A stretch of DNA of 64,000 nt, from positions 1 through 64,000 of the forward strand of contig JAZODR010000031.1 in the NCBI GenBank assembly GCA_045597125.1. Direction: 5' to 3'. The notes under the pieces are model-generated. The model was not told the origin of the DNA and did not search any database. It was given only the letters and a program-made list of their open reading frames with translations. Source of the DNA: RGIG5579 sp045597125. GTDB taxonomy: Bacteria; Bacillota; Clostridia; Oscillospirales; SIG627. Shown one piece after another: positions 32,548 through 42,119 of the stretch. The position numbers and the translations under genes were made by a program. The first letter of the stretch is position 1. Each line of letters starts with the position of its first letter.

Positions 32548-32576
32548 GAAAAGATATTGTTTAATAAAGGAAAAAA

Positions 32577-33236
32577 ATGAAAAAACTGGTTATATTTGAT
32601 TTGGACGGCACTTTGTTTAATACAACCATGGCAATGGCTGCCTGCGGAAATTATGCTTTGGAGCATTTGGGAATGATGCCCTTGGCTCCCGAAAAATACG
32701 CTCGTTTTTCCGGTGGGAGTGTGAAGGCTTTCATCTGTTCCGTGCTTTCGGCAGCAGGGGACAAGGAGTGTGAGAATTACGATGCATTTTGGCGTCTGTA
32801 CTTGGAAAAAAACAGCAGTCTTACTGAGAGGGACAATGTGCCCTACGAGGGAATTGAGGTCGTTTTGTCAAAATTGAAAAGGCTTGGAGTGCGTCTTGCC
32901 GTTCTTTCTAATAAAGATGAGGCGTCTTGTATTCCCATTGTGGAGAATGCATTTGGAAAAGGATTTTTCGACCGTATTTTCGGAGGAAAAGAGGGAGTCC
33001 CTGCAAAGCCTGATCCTACGGTGGCGTTTGCCTTGATGAAGGAATTTGATCTTTGTGCCGAGGAGTGTCTGTATATCGGTGATACCGAAATTGATATGCA
33101 AACGGGAAACAATGCGGGTCTTGATACCGTAGCGGCTTTATGGGGGTATCGGGAACGGGAAGAGCTTGAATGTTTTTCACCCGCGTATTTATTTGAGAAA
33201 CCATTGGATATTTTGTCGCTTTTTGAGGAAATTTGA
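32577..33236 (+). CDS. HAD-family phosphatase (phosphoglycolate-phosphatase-like)
   Basis: The 219-residue enzyme has motif I DLDGTLFNT (Asp8 and Asp10), motif II LSNKDEA, motif III Lys region and motif IV YIGDTEIDMQTGNNAG, typical of Gph/PgmB-like HAD hydrolases with a helical cap. It removes phosphate from small metabolites. Ribosome site AAGGAAAA lies upstream. The TTGACA of the next gene overlaps its stop codon. The substrate is unknown. Confidence 0.87.
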   Translation: MKKLVIFDLDGTLFNTTMAMAACGNYALEHLGMMPLAPEKYARFSGGSVKAFICSVLSAAGDKECENYDAFWRLYLEKNSSLTERDNVPYEGIEVVLSKLKRLGVRLAVLSNKDEASCIPIVENAFGKGFFDRIFGGKEGVPAKPDPTVAFALMKEFDLCAEECLYIGDTEIDMQTGNNAGLDTVAALWGYREREELECFSPAYLFEKPLDILSLFEEI

Positions 33237-33261
33237 CAAGACGGGAATCGTATGGTATAAT
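33233..33261 (+). promoter_or_regulatory. Consensus promoter of membrane glycosyltransferase gene
   Basis: Perfect TTGACA (33233-33238) and TATAAT (33256-33261) with a 17-nt spacer. The -35 box overlaps the HAD gene stop codon. Confidence 0.82.
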
Positions 33262-33298
33262 TTCATAGTTACAAATTTTTGAAAAAAGAGGACGTTGA

Positions 33299-34723
33299 AT
33301 GCAAGTAATCAGTTTCTTGATTAAAGTGATCAAGCTTGTATCCGGCATTGTATCCAAATTCTATAAATATAAAACACTGTTTATTTTCACAGGTCTTGTT
33401 GCTACGAGAAGGTTTAAGAGTGCGAAAAACAACCACAAATATGCCATTCTCATTGCTGCCCGCAATGAAGAAGAGGTTATTGGCAATCTGATAGATAGTA
33501 TCCGCAGACAGGATTATCCCAAGGAATTGGTGGATATTTTCGTAGTAGCGGATAATTGCGACGATCGTACTGCAGAACTTGCAAGCCAATTGGGTGCCAT
33601 TTGTTACGAGCGTGAGGATAAACAGCATCGTACCAAAGGCTTTGCCCTGCAATTTTTGGTGGAGTGTATTCGCCGAGATTACGGTATCGAGGCATATGAG
33701 GGTTATATGATCTTCGATGCGGATAATCTTTTGCAAAAGGATTTTATTGCGAAAATGAACGATGCCTTCGATGCAGGGGAAAAGATCGTTACCTCCTACC
33801 GCAATACCAAAAATTTTGATGACAACTGGATTTCCGCTTCTTACGGACTTCATTGGCTGCGCACCGTCCGTCAGGAGCATAGAGCAAGATCCTTTTACCA
33901 TTTGGCTACTCGTATTCAGGGAACCGGCTTTTTGTTTGCAAACGAATTGATCAGGGATGGTTGGAATTATACCAGTCTGACCGAGGACAGAGCTTTCTGT
34001 GCTGATGCGGTTGCCAACGGTTATAAGATATCTTATCAGAACGACGCTGTGTTCTATGATGAACAGCCTGTGGATATGAAAATCGCCATGCGCCAGAGAA
34101 TCCGCTGGGCAAAAGGACATCTCCAAGCTTTTGTGGAAACGGGGTGGCCCCTGCTCAAGCACGTGTTTGTTACGCACGGCGCCGCCAATCGCGATGAGCC
34201 TGATGCACCCAAATGGCGCAAGCTTGTTCGGAATATTCGTCTTCGCTTTATGAGTTTTGATATGCTTACCGTGGTTTATCCTCGTTCCATTATCACCCTT
34301 GCCCGTCGCCTTTTGGTCTTTATTTTGCAAACGGTTCTGATCTTCGGTATGGGTCTGAAGGTTACTGCTTGGTATGGACCTACGGTTCTGGATTACCCTG
34401 TATTAAAACTTGTTGGGATCAATGCTTCCGTTACTGTAGGGCAGGCTGTGCTGTTTTTGGCAGTTGCTTTCATTTCTTGGACGCTATATACTTATGTTAA
34501 GGCTATTATTCTTGCTGCCTACATTTTCATTGCGGAATATAAGCGGATTATGCCGATTAAATGGTATAGAAAGGTATGGTATTGTATTACCTTTCCCATC
34601 TTTGATTTGATTGGTAAGCTGTCCCTTATTATTGCTTTGTTTAAAAAAGTGGAGTGGAAACCTATTCCGCACCATGCTTCTGTTAAAATCAGTCAGATTG
34701 AAAAATTAAAAAAACACCGGTGA
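33299..34723 (+). CDS. Membrane GT2-family processive-type glycosyltransferase
   Basis: The 474-residue protein has a GT-A domain in about 45-275 (LIAARNEEEVIGN, DNCDD, FDADN as the metal site, then RQRIRWAKG as the Q/RxxRW-like acceptor site) and at least four membrane helices after residue 330. Members synthesise envelope or extracellular polysaccharide from nucleotide sugars. The N-terminal helix (about 20-40) is short. Ribosome site AGAGGACG precedes the ATG. The polymer it builds is unknown. Confidence 0.85.
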   Translation: MQVISFLIKVIKLVSGIVSKFYKYKTLFIFTGLVATRRFKSAKNNHKYAILIAARNEEEVIGNLIDSIRRQDYPKELVDIFVVADNCDDRTAELASQLGAICYEREDKQHRTKGFALQFLVECIRRDYGIEAYEGYMIFDADNLLQKDFIAKMNDAFDAGEKIVTSYRNTKNFDDNWISASYGLHWLRTVRQEHRARSFYHLATRIQGTGFLFANELIRDGWNYTSLTEDRAFCADAVANGYKISYQNDAVFYDEQPVDMKIAMRQRIRWAKGHLQAFVETGWPLLKHVFVTHGAANRDEPDAPKWRKLVRNIRLRFMSFDMLTVVYPRSIITLARRLLVFILQTVLIFGMGLKVTAWYGPTVLDYPVLKLVGINASVTVGQAVLFLAVAFISWTLYTYVKAIILAAYIFIAEYKRIMPIKWYRKVWYCITFPIFDLIGKLSLIIALFKKVEWKPIPHHASVKISQIEKLKKHR

Positions 34724-34740
34724 AACCGGTGTTTTTTTTT
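34710..34740 (+). terminator. Bidirectional terminator
   Basis: CACCGGT (34715-34721) pairs with ACCGGTG (34725-34731) across a GAA loop, with A-run before and T-run after. It also serves the convergent synthetase gene. Confidence 0.9.
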
Positions 34741-36442
34741 AGTTTTCTTTTGCTATTTCTTCGTGGCGTTTTACCTTTGCGGTGCTGGTTTTGATAAGAG
34801 GCTGCGTTTGGAAGGTCAGGTGCTTGATGTGCTTGTAAGGAGGAAGATTTTCGTTGACCTTTGCCACTTCGCCTTTCATAAAGGATGCAACATCCGTTTC
34901 CTCGGGTAGATTGTCGCGGAAATATTCTTTGGAATAAACGATTTTGGCGGAAACCAGAAGGTCATCCTCTTTCTTCTTCCCATAGACCATCACTTCGCTG
35001 ACAAAAGGAAGTTTTCCCAGAATTTCTTCCAATTCTTCGGGATAGATGTTTTTTCCGCTTTTCAGAACGATAACGTTTTTCTTTCTTCCCGTGATAAACA
35101 GGAATCCGTCCTCATCCAGTCTTCCCAAGTCGCCTGTGTGGAAGACACCATCTTTTAAAACTGCCTCGGTTTCCTCGGGCATTTCATAATAGCCGAGCAT
35201 CACATTGTCGCCTTTGGCGCAGATTTCGCCAATGCCGTCTTCGCCCGGATTTTCAATGGTGATCTCCACGGAGGGGAATGCCTTTCCCACAGAGCCGTAA
35301 CGAATGTTTTCGGGGTTTTCGGCAGTCAGAACGGGGCTGGTTTCTGTTAAACCGTAGCCCTGCACCGTTAAAATCCCGAAATCATTGAAGCCTTTTGCTA
35401 CTTCGCGACTGATGGCGGATGCACCGCTAATAATGAAACGTAGCTCTCCGCCAAGCTCTGCAAGAATAGATTTGAAAAGTTTTCTTCGTACGTCAATTCC
35501 TGTTTTTAAAAGGCTATCGCTGATTTTGAGTGCATTTTTTACGAGATTTGTTTTGCCTTGCTTTTCTACACCGCGCCAAATGTTTCGGTACATTACCTCC
35601 AGAAGCAGGGGAACACAGACAAAGGTTGTGATTTTGTATTCCTTTAAATTTTTCTGTACGTACCGTAAGCCGTCGCAGAACATATTGGTAGCGCCCGAGC
35701 AGAGAAAATAGGTCAGTCCCACTGAGCCGAAGGTGTGATGTAAGGGGAGAAAGACCAGATTGCGATCCTCGGGATAGATTTTTTCGACTCGAAGCAGGTC
35801 GTAGAGATTGGTTGCGATATTTCGGTTGGAAAGCATGACCGCCTTGGAAGAGGAGGTGGTACCCGAGGTGAAAATAATGGATGCGATGGCATCGGGATCG
35901 GGGGCAAAGCGGTCAAAGGAGGCATCCTCCTTCAGAGCAAGAACACCCAATTCGCGAATCTCGCCGATGCTGGGAAGCTGAGAGGTTAGTTTTTTGGTAG
36001 TGATGACGTGGCGGATTCCCATGTCGTTCCCCTTGGCAAGATCAAGCATCATATCCAGATGTTTTTCATCACATACGATGGCGTCTAAATGGCTTCTTTC
36101 CAGCGAAAGTAAGATCTCCGGTTCGGTCAGCTCTTTGTCTAAGGGGACGATGACACCCACTCCGCATAGGACGGAAAGGTAGGTCAGGATCCATTCGTAG
36201 GAGTTTAGACCGATGATGCCAATGCGCTTTTCTCCCAGACCAAGACTTCTCAGCCCTTGCCCGAAGGCGCGAAGCTCTTCCCAAAAACTGTGGTAGGATA
36301 TGTGACGGTAAAAGGCTTTTCCATTTTTCTCGTCCTTTAGTACAAAGGCGTCTTTTTCGCCGTAGGCTTCTACTGCGTCCAAAAGGTAGTCCCGAATCAG
36401 GTCGTGCCGAGGGGCATCCTTCAAAATTGACAAATGCTTCAT
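34739..36442 (-). CDS. AMP-binding acyl-CoA/acyl-ACP synthetase
   Basis: The 567-residue enzyme has the P-loop FTSGTTSSSKAV, the VQGYGLTETSP motif, the GDLGRLDEDGF motif and GRKKNVIVLKSGKNIYPEELE. It is a paralogue of the synthetase at 9706-11409 and has the same length. The P-loop has SSSK in place of GKGK, a modest change. Start 36442 is chosen because it has GGGAG upstream (36454-36458), whereas the longer ATG lacks a ribosome site. It is divergent from a condensation-fold acyltransferase gene, which suggests that activated acyl groups are used there. The acyl substrate is unknown. Confidence 0.86.
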   Translation of the reverse strand: MKHLSILKDAPRHDLIRDYLLDAVEAYGEKDAFVLKDEKNGKAFYRHISYHSFWEELRAFGQGLRSLGLGEKRIGIIGLNSYEWILTYLSVLCGVGVIVPLDKELTEPEILLSLERSHLDAIVCDEKHLDMMLDLAKGNDMGIRHVITTKKLTSQLPSIGEIRELGVLALKEDASFDRFAPDPDAIASIIFTSGTTSSSKAVMLSNRNIATNLYDLLRVEKIYPEDRNLVFLPLHHTFGSVGLTYFLCSGATNMFCDGLRYVQKNLKEYKITTFVCVPLLLEVMYRNIWRGVEKQGKTNLVKNALKISDSLLKTGIDVRRKLFKSILAELGGELRFIISGASAISREVAKGFNDFGILTVQGYGLTETSPVLTAENPENIRYGSVGKAFPSVEITIENPGEDGIGEICAKGDNVMLGYYEMPEETEAVLKDGVFHTGDLGRLDEDGFLFITGRKKNVIVLKSGKNIYPEELEEILGKLPFVSEVMVYGKKKEDDLLVSAKIVYSKEYFRDNLPEETDVASFMKGEVAKVNENLPPYKHIKHLTFQTQPLIKTSTAKVKRHEEIAKEN

Positions 36443-36610
36443 TGGAATTTTGTCTCCCATCTAGTATTTGAAACTATGATATCAGATTTCGCGTACCCTG
36501 TCAATGGTTTTTGGAAAAAAATAGTGCGAGAAATTTCTGTACAAACTCTTGTGCTTCTTTTATTCCTATGGTAAAATAAAAGGGAATATGACAGAAAAGG
36601 AGGGACGGCT

Positions 36611-37894
36611 ATGAAAAAAGAAGCAAAGAAACGGATTTGGCTTCGGTTGGATAATGCTGCGAAGATCTTTCCCGCTTCTATGCGTTCTACATGGAGCAAT
36701 GTGTTTCGCCTTTCTGTGGATTTTCGGGAAACCATAGATTCGCAGGCTTTGAGTCGCGCCGTGATGCGTGCGGCAAAGCGTTTTCCCTCTATTTGTGTGC
36801 GATTGGGAAAGGGACTGTTTTGGTATTACTTGGAGGAAAGTGAGCGTGCGCCCAAGATCCGAAAAGAAATGTGTCAGCCTTTGCTCCCAATGAAGAAGAG
36901 GGAAATGAGCCGTCTTGCCCTACGCGTACTTTATTACGAAAATCGGATTGCCGTAGAGTTTTTTCATGCGCTTACCGACGGAAGCGGTGCTATGGTTTTT
37001 CTTAAGACCCTTGCTGCCATTTATCTGGAGGAACGCTATGGCGTAGCTTTTTACGGAGCGGATGGAATTCTTGACCCTGAAGATGCTCCGAGTGAGGAGG
37101 AATTGGAGGATGCCTTTCTTCGCTATGCGGGAAAGAATGCAGCCAAACGGGAAATGCCTTATGCTTTTCGCTTGACGGGAACGCCCGAACCGGATGGCTT
37201 TTTGCATGTGACAAGAGGCAGCATTTCGTGCAGGCAGATTCTTGCCGTCGCTAAGGAAAAAGGCGTCAGTGTAACCACCTATCTTGCCGCGGCTCTTTGT
37301 GTTTGTTTGGAGAGGATTCAGAAAAGAAAGGTGGCATCTAGTAAGGAAAAAGCGGTACGGGTACAGATTCCCGTGAATTTGCGGAAGCACTTTCCATCCC
37401 GCACTTTGCGGAACTTTGTGGCGGTGTACAACGTGGGTATGGAAAAAGGGGAAACGGATGCGGATTTTGATGAGATTTTGTCCCGCATTCATCATCAGAT
37501 GGCGCTTTTGAATACGCCCCGCAATCTGAGAGCCGTTTTTACCGCCAATGTGAACAGCGAAAAGGGAATGGCGATTCGCCTTGTCCCCTTATTTTTGAAA
37601 AATATTGTGATGCGCGTTGTCTTTGATCGGGTAGGGGAAAGTCTTGCCTGTCTTTGCTTGTCTAATCTTGGGCAGGTGAATCTTTGCGAAGAAATGGCTC
37701 AATATATTACCGGTTTTGATTTTATTATCGGTCCTCAGGCAAAAGCACCTTATAACTGTGGCGTGGTAAGCTTTGGGGACAGTCTTCGCATTCATTTGGT
37801 ACGCAATACGGTAGAGCCGGAATTGGAAAAGGATTTTTTTACATTCCTTGCCTCGCAAGGGCTTACGGTAACGCTGGAAAGTAACGAGAGGTGA
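36611..37894 (+). CDS. Condensation/alcohol-acetyltransferase-fold protein
   Basis: The 427-residue protein has the acyltransferase-type HxxxD signature in FFHALTDGSG, with the two-domain CoA-dependent acyltransferase/condensation fold (second half conserved VRVQIPVNLRKHF). Relatives include PapA acyltransferases, wax-ester synthases and alcohol acetyltransferases, all of which transfer an acyl chain to a hydroxyl or amine. No signal peptide is present. It is followed 3 nt downstream by a zinc-ribbon membrane protein and is divergent from an acyl synthetase, consistent with lipid or secondary-metabolite acylation. The acceptor is unknown. Confidence 0.78.
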   Translation: MKKEAKKRIWLRLDNAAKIFPASMRSTWSNVFRLSVDFRETIDSQALSRAVMRAAKRFPSICVRLGKGLFWYYLEESERAPKIRKEMCQPLLPMKKREMSRLALRVLYYENRIAVEFFHALTDGSGAMVFLKTLAAIYLEERYGVAFYGADGILDPEDAPSEEELEDAFLRYAGKNAAKREMPYAFRLTGTPEPDGFLHVTRGSISCRQILAVAKEKGVSVTTYLAAALCVCLERIQKRKVASSKEKAVRVQIPVNLRKHFPSRTLRNFVAVYNVGMEKGETDADFDEILSRIHHQMALLNTPRNLRAVFTANVNSEKGMAIRLVPLFLKNIVMRVVFDRVGESLACLCLSNLGQVNLCEEMAQYITGFDFIIGPQAKAPYNCGVVSFGDSLRIHLVRNTVEPELEKDFFTFLASQGLTVTLESNER

Positions 37895-37897
37895 AAT

Positions 37898-38587
37898 ATG
37901 TATTGTATGAAATGCGGCGCAAGGCTGGGAGAGAGGGAAATTAAATGTCCTTTATGCGGTTTTGTTTTGCCAAAGCTTTCCCCCGAGCAGGAGAAGAGCC
38001 TTTATCCCCGTGATGCCCGTCCCAAGGAGCGGGAAGATTTCAAGGGTCTGCTTCTTTTTTTCACTCTTTTGCTTTGCGGTGGCGGTGGCGCGGTGTTGGC
38101 GATGGACCTTTCCGCAGGCGGTGGGATCAGTTTTTCCGCCTGGGTTCTTTTTGGCCTTTTGCTTTTTTATACCGCGTTTCTTTTGCCCAGATGGTTCAAG
38201 AAACCCAATCCTGTAATCTTTTTGCCTGTCTTTGGTGTTTGTACTCTTGGTCTGCTTTGGTATTTGGACTTTTTTTACGGGTCCGGTTGGTTTTTCCCTT
38301 TGGCTCTTCCTTTGGTAGGCGCTTTTTTCTTATTGCTTGAGGCAGTGGTTACCTTGGTGCGTTACGTCCGTGGCGGAAAGTTTTATATTTGCGGCGGATT
38401 TTTTATCGGTATTGCTTGTCTTTCTTTCGTTTCGGAATTGTTGAGCAGATCTTTTTTCGGCTACGCGATTCGTCTAACCTGGTCGATGATCCCATTGATT
38501 CTTTTTTCCATTATAGGAATTGGTCTTATCGTGATTGCAATCGTTCCGTCTTTTCGCGCTTACGTGCAAAGAAGGTTTTTTGTATGA
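37898..38587 (+). CDS. Zinc-ribbon polytopic membrane protein (DUF6320-like)
   Basis: The 229-residue protein starts with a zinc ribbon (CMKCGARLGEREIKCPLCGF) followed by about six to seven helices. The combination resembles DUF6320 proteins, which I recall as occurring beside condensation-type acyltransferases, as it does here; this is from memory, not a search. The gene begins 3 nt after the preceding stop and is probably coupled to it. Function is unknown. It could anchor or activate the acyltransferase at the membrane, but this is inference. Confidence 0.7.
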   Translation: MYCMKCGARLGEREIKCPLCGFVLPKLSPEQEKSLYPRDARPKEREDFKGLLLFFTLLLCGGGGAVLAMDLSAGGGISFSAWVLFGLLLFYTAFLLPRWFKKPNPVIFLPVFGVCTLGLLWYLDFFYGSGWFFPLALPLVGAFFLLLEAVVTLVRYVRGGKFYICGGFFIGIACLSFVSELLSRSFFGYAIRLTWSMIPLILFSIIGIGLIVIAIVPSFRAYVQRRFFV

Positions 38588-38603
38588 TTTAAGAGGAATT
38601 CAT

Positions 38604-39308
38604 ATGTCGAATTTTACGGGAACGCAAACCAAAATCGAAGAAGTTGAAGTGTTTGCCGAACAAACACTCCAGCCGAAACTCGAGGAGAAAAAAAGGAATG
38701 TTTATCCCTATTTTCTTGCCCTTTCTTTGGTGGTAGCTCTGTGCCTTGGTGTTTTTTGCGGTGCTGCCCTTCGTCCTGCCCGCAAGGTAAAACCGTCTGA
38801 AAGTGAAAGTGACGATTCGCCCAAATGGGTGACCGCGTCATACCTTACGGTAGACGGAATCAGTCGCACGGGAGAAAAGCTGGAAGAGGTGCGGGATATT
38901 GCGGTGCATTACGTGGCAAATCCCGGAACAGGCGCCATGGCAAATCGCAATTATTTCGAGGGACCCGATTCTGATACCAGCGCGCATTTTATCGTGGGAC
39001 TGGAAGGAGAAATCCTTGCTTTGATTCCTATGGATGAAAAAAGCTGTGCTACTAATGAGCGCAATACGGATACCATTTCCGTGGAGGTTTGTCACCCTGA
39101 CGAAACGGGAGAGTTTTCTGATATTACTTATCAAAGCCTTGTTCGGCTTCTTGCTTATCTTTGCCGGGAATTTGATTTAAATGAAGAAAATCTGATTCGT
39201 CATTATGATGTGACGGGAAAGATGTGTCCACGTTATTATGTGGAGCATCCCGAAGCTTGGGAACAACTGAAACAGGATGTTAAAGAGACTCTTGGAACGG
39301 GAATCTAA
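38604..39308 (+). CDS. N-acetylmuramoyl-L-alanine amidase (Amidase_2 family)
   Basis: The 234-residue protein has a cytoplasmic N-terminus, one membrane helix (about 30-53) and an extracytoplasmic amidase domain. Zinc-ligand-type residues occur in IAVHYVANPG, RHYDVTGKMCPRYYV and EVCHPDETG. It should cleave the amide between muramic acid and the stem peptide. Start 38604 follows ribosome site AAGAGGA; a longer frame starting at 38535 overlaps the previous gene. Cell-wall turnover is the likely role. Confidence 0.85.
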   Translation: MSNFTGTQTKIEEVEVFAEQTLQPKLEEKKRNVYPYFLALSLVVALCLGVFCGAALRPARKVKPSESESDDSPKWVTASYLTVDGISRTGEKLEEVRDIAVHYVANPGTGAMANRNYFEGPDSDTSAHFIVGLEGEILALIPMDEKSCATNERNTDTISVEVCHPDETGEFSDITYQSLVRLLAYLCREFDLNEENLIRHYDVTGKMCPRYYVEHPEAWEQLKQDVKETLGTGI

Positions 39309-39326
39309 AGCATTTAGGAGGTTATT

Positions 39327-42077
39327 ATGCTCCAAATCAAGAATTTAACTAAGATTTATAAACCGAAAAAGGGTCAGCCCGTTATTGCGTTGGACGGTGT
39401 GTCTTTGACCTTTCCCCAAAAAGGAATGGTATTTCTTTTGGGCAAAAGCGGAAGCGGAAAAAGCACCTTGCTCAATCTTTTAGGCGGTCTGGATTCCTTT
39501 GACAAAGGCGAAATCCTGATTTCCGGTCAAAAGACCGATCGCTTTCGCGGTAAGGATTTTGACTCCTACCGCAATACTTTGATAGGCTTTATTTTTCAGG
39601 AATACAATGTTCTGGAGGAGTTTACCGTAGGGGCAAATATTGCCCTTGCTTTGGAGCTTCAAGGCAAACGCGCTACCGATGAAGAAATCAACGGGATTTT
39701 GGCCCAGGTGGATCTGACGGGCTTTGGCAATCGTCGCCCCAATGAACTTTCCGGGGGGCAGAAGCAAAGAGTTGCTATTGCCCGCGCTTTGGTCAAAAAT
39801 CCAAAGATTATTATGGCCGATGAGCCTACGGGTGCGCTGGATTCCGCCACGGGCAGACAGATTCTGGATACCTTGAAAAAGCTTTCCCGAGAAAAGCTAG
39901 TAATCGTGGTATCTCACGACCGTGAATTTGCGGAAAATTATGCGGATCGCATCATTGAGCTTGCAGACGGCAAGGTCATTTCGGATGTGGAATTTGAAGA
40001 AGCGCCACAAGCCTTTGAGGAATACGGTATTACCTACGGAGAGGGCGAGATACTCGTTCCCGGTACTTATCGTCTTACGGAGGAGGACAGGGAGCAGATC
40101 AATGCGTATCTTGCTGCTATGGAAGAGGGGGAAACTCTTGTTATCCGTTCCCGAGCAAGGCTGAGAAAACGCAGAAAAACCGAGGAAAAGGAAGTATTTA
40201 CCGCGCCTCTTTCCCTGATTCGTTCCAAATTGCCAATGAAGGCGGCATTTCGTATCGGCATCGGTGCCTTAAAGCACAAAAAATTTCGCTTGGTTCTTAC
40301 CATATTGCTTTCTTGTGTGGCATTCGGCTTATTTGGTCTTGCGGATACTTTCGGTGCATACGATCATATTACCACCTGCATAGAATCCCTTCAGGATTCG
40401 CGTATTACTTATGCCTCCGTACAGCGCAGAGAAAAGGTGTGGCAAAAGAACGGCGATAAGGATGAGTATTATATGACCGACGGGGGAAGGCTCCATGAAA
40501 GCGAACTTTCTGATATCAAAGAAAAAACGGGTGTGGCAATGGAGGGTGTGTTTATTCCTTATCATGCAGATCTGAATTTCTCCCATCATTATGATGAAAA
40601 AGCTGAGTTTACAAAATCCGATATGCACATTTACCCTTATGCCTTTAACGGTTTTTCCGCTTTCAAGGAGGAAGTACTCAAAGGAATGGATATGCCCTTG
40701 GTGGCGGGCAGAATGCCCCAAGGGAAAAACGAGGCGGTGATTTCCACTTATATTTGCGAAACCTTTATGATTGGCGGTTTTGCCGTTACTGATGAAAACG
40801 GGAAAATTACTTTTGAAAAAATTGTTTCTGAAAAGGATATGCTCGGCAAGGTCCTGACCCTTGCGGGAGAGGATTATACCGTAGTGGGCGTTGTGAAATC
40901 AGGCTTTGATTTGGAGCGTTACCGTCCTTTGACCGAGAAAAGGAAGGATCCGTCCACTGCCGATATGTTGGTGGATTATGCACTGCTTAGTGAATTGCAG
41001 GGGATTCGTGATTATTCTCTGGCACAGGTTTTGTTTGTCAGTGAAGAAGTTTTGGAGACAATGGTTCGCGAACAGGTTCCGTTCCGTCCCGCTCACGATG
41101 GATATTTCAGCGTGGAATGGATGGGGGAGAATAAGGACGAGTGGTTTGGTCTTTGGGCCGATTATTATGCTACCCTTGAAAATGCCAAGGATTATCCTAT
41201 TTTGTGGGTGGATGGAGAAAAAAAGAATCTTGCAGACAACGAGATTATCTTATCTGCCACTTGCGTGACAGAGCAACTCGGCGGTTTTTCCGAGGAATTG
41301 TTAAGTGATGCTGAGCGACAGGCTCTTCTGGAAGCAGTAGAAGCTCTTCCTGATTTGCGGATTTTTTCCCATAGTTATCACGATTATCAAAATACGGTTC
41401 AAACCGTCGAGAACGGTAAGGTGGTGGGAATCCTTCTGCCCGATTCCAAGGGAAAGCTTCCCAGCGTGATTCTTGCAAGCGACGCTATGCTCAAGCACGT
41501 GATTCGTGCCAATGACGGAATGTATCAGTACGCCGTTGGAAAAATGCCTTCGGATACTGCCGATCTTCGCACACTGGTAGAGTTTTGTTACGACGAATCG
41601 GGGGATGTGGCGTATCCTATGCAGAATGCAGTCTGTTTTGAACTGGACGGTATTCACGAGCTTCTTCTGATTTTTTCTAAGGTGTTTTTGTATATCGGCA
41701 TCTTTTTTGCGGTCTTTGCTGCCTTAATGCTCTCCAATTTTATCGCCACCAGTATTGTTTATAAAAAACAGCAAATCGGAATTCTGCGCGCCATCGGCGC
41801 ACGGGGAAGTGACGTATTCCGCATCTTTTTTGCGGAAAGCTTTGTGATCGCTATGATTAATTTCTTGCTTTCGGCAATGGGAACATTCCTTGCCGTGATG
41901 CTGATTAATGTTGTGATTCGTAAGGAAACGGGGATATTGGTTACGATTTTGAATTTTGCTCCCCGCCAAGTATTCCTTCTTTTTGGTGTTAGTCTTTTGG
42001 TTGCGGCTTTGGCAAGCTTTTTCCCGGTGAAGAAGATTGCCTCTAAAAAACCGATTGATGCCATTCGCGGCAGATAA
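39327..42077 (+). CDS. ABC transporter, fused ATPase and FtsX-type permease
   Basis: The 916-residue protein has an N-terminal ATPase of the MacB/LolD class: Walker A GKSGSGKS (39-46), signature LSGGQKQR, Walker B IIMADEPTGALD. A first membrane helix lies near 325-345, followed by a large extracytoplasmic region (about 350-760) and three helices near the C terminus with the FtsX pattern (YKKQQIGILRAIGARGSDVF). Family members transport lipids or peptides, or transmit ATP-driven conformational signals to envelope enzymes. It follows the amidase by 18 nt, so it may drive cell-wall hydrolysis. The substrate is unknown. Confidence 0.87.
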   Translation: MLQIKNLTKIYKPKKGQPVIALDGVSLTFPQKGMVFLLGKSGSGKSTLLNLLGGLDSFDKGEILISGQKTDRFRGKDFDSYRNTLIGFIFQEYNVLEEFTVGANIALALELQGKRATDEEINGILAQVDLTGFGNRRPNELSGGQKQRVAIARALVKNPKIIMADEPTGALDSATGRQILDTLKKLSREKLVIVVSHDREFAENYADRIIELADGKVISDVEFEEAPQAFEEYGITYGEGEILVPGTYRLTEEDREQINAYLAAMEEGETLVIRSRARLRKRRKTEEKEVFTAPLSLIRSKLPMKAAFRIGIGALKHKKFRLVLTILLSCVAFGLFGLADTFGAYDHITTCIESLQDSRITYASVQRREKVWQKNGDKDEYYMTDGGRLHESELSDIKEKTGVAMEGVFIPYHADLNFSHHYDEKAEFTKSDMHIYPYAFNGFSAFKEEVLKGMDMPLVAGRMPQGKNEAVISTYICETFMIGGFAVTDENGKITFEKIVSEKDMLGKVLTLAGEDYTVVGVVKSGFDLERYRPLTEKRKDPSTADMLVDYALLSELQGIRDYSLAQVLFVSEEVLETMVREQVPFRPAHDGYFSVEWMGENKDEWFGLWADYYATLENAKDYPILWVDGEKKNLADNEIILSATCVTEQLGGFSEELLSDAERQALLEAVEALPDLRIFSHSYHDYQNTVQTVENGKVVGILLPDSKGKLPSVILASDAMLKHVIRANDGMYQYAVGKMPSDTADLRTLVEFCYDESGDVAYPMQNAVCFELDGIHELLLIFSKVFLYIGIFFAVFAALMLSNFIATSIVYKKQQIGILRAIGARGSDVFRIFFAESFVIAMINFLLSAMGTFLAVMLINVVIRKETGILVTILNFAPRQVFLLFGVSLLVAALASFFPVKKIASKKPIDAIRGR

Positions 42078-42119
42078 TATGAAATGTTCCAGTTTTGAGT
42101 AGTGGAGTTGAGTTTTAAT

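Noticed and set aside
33269..34330. 353-codon minus-strand open frame over the membrane glycosyltransferase
   Set aside because: Antisense shadow; the plus strand has GT2 motifs, promoter and ribosome site.
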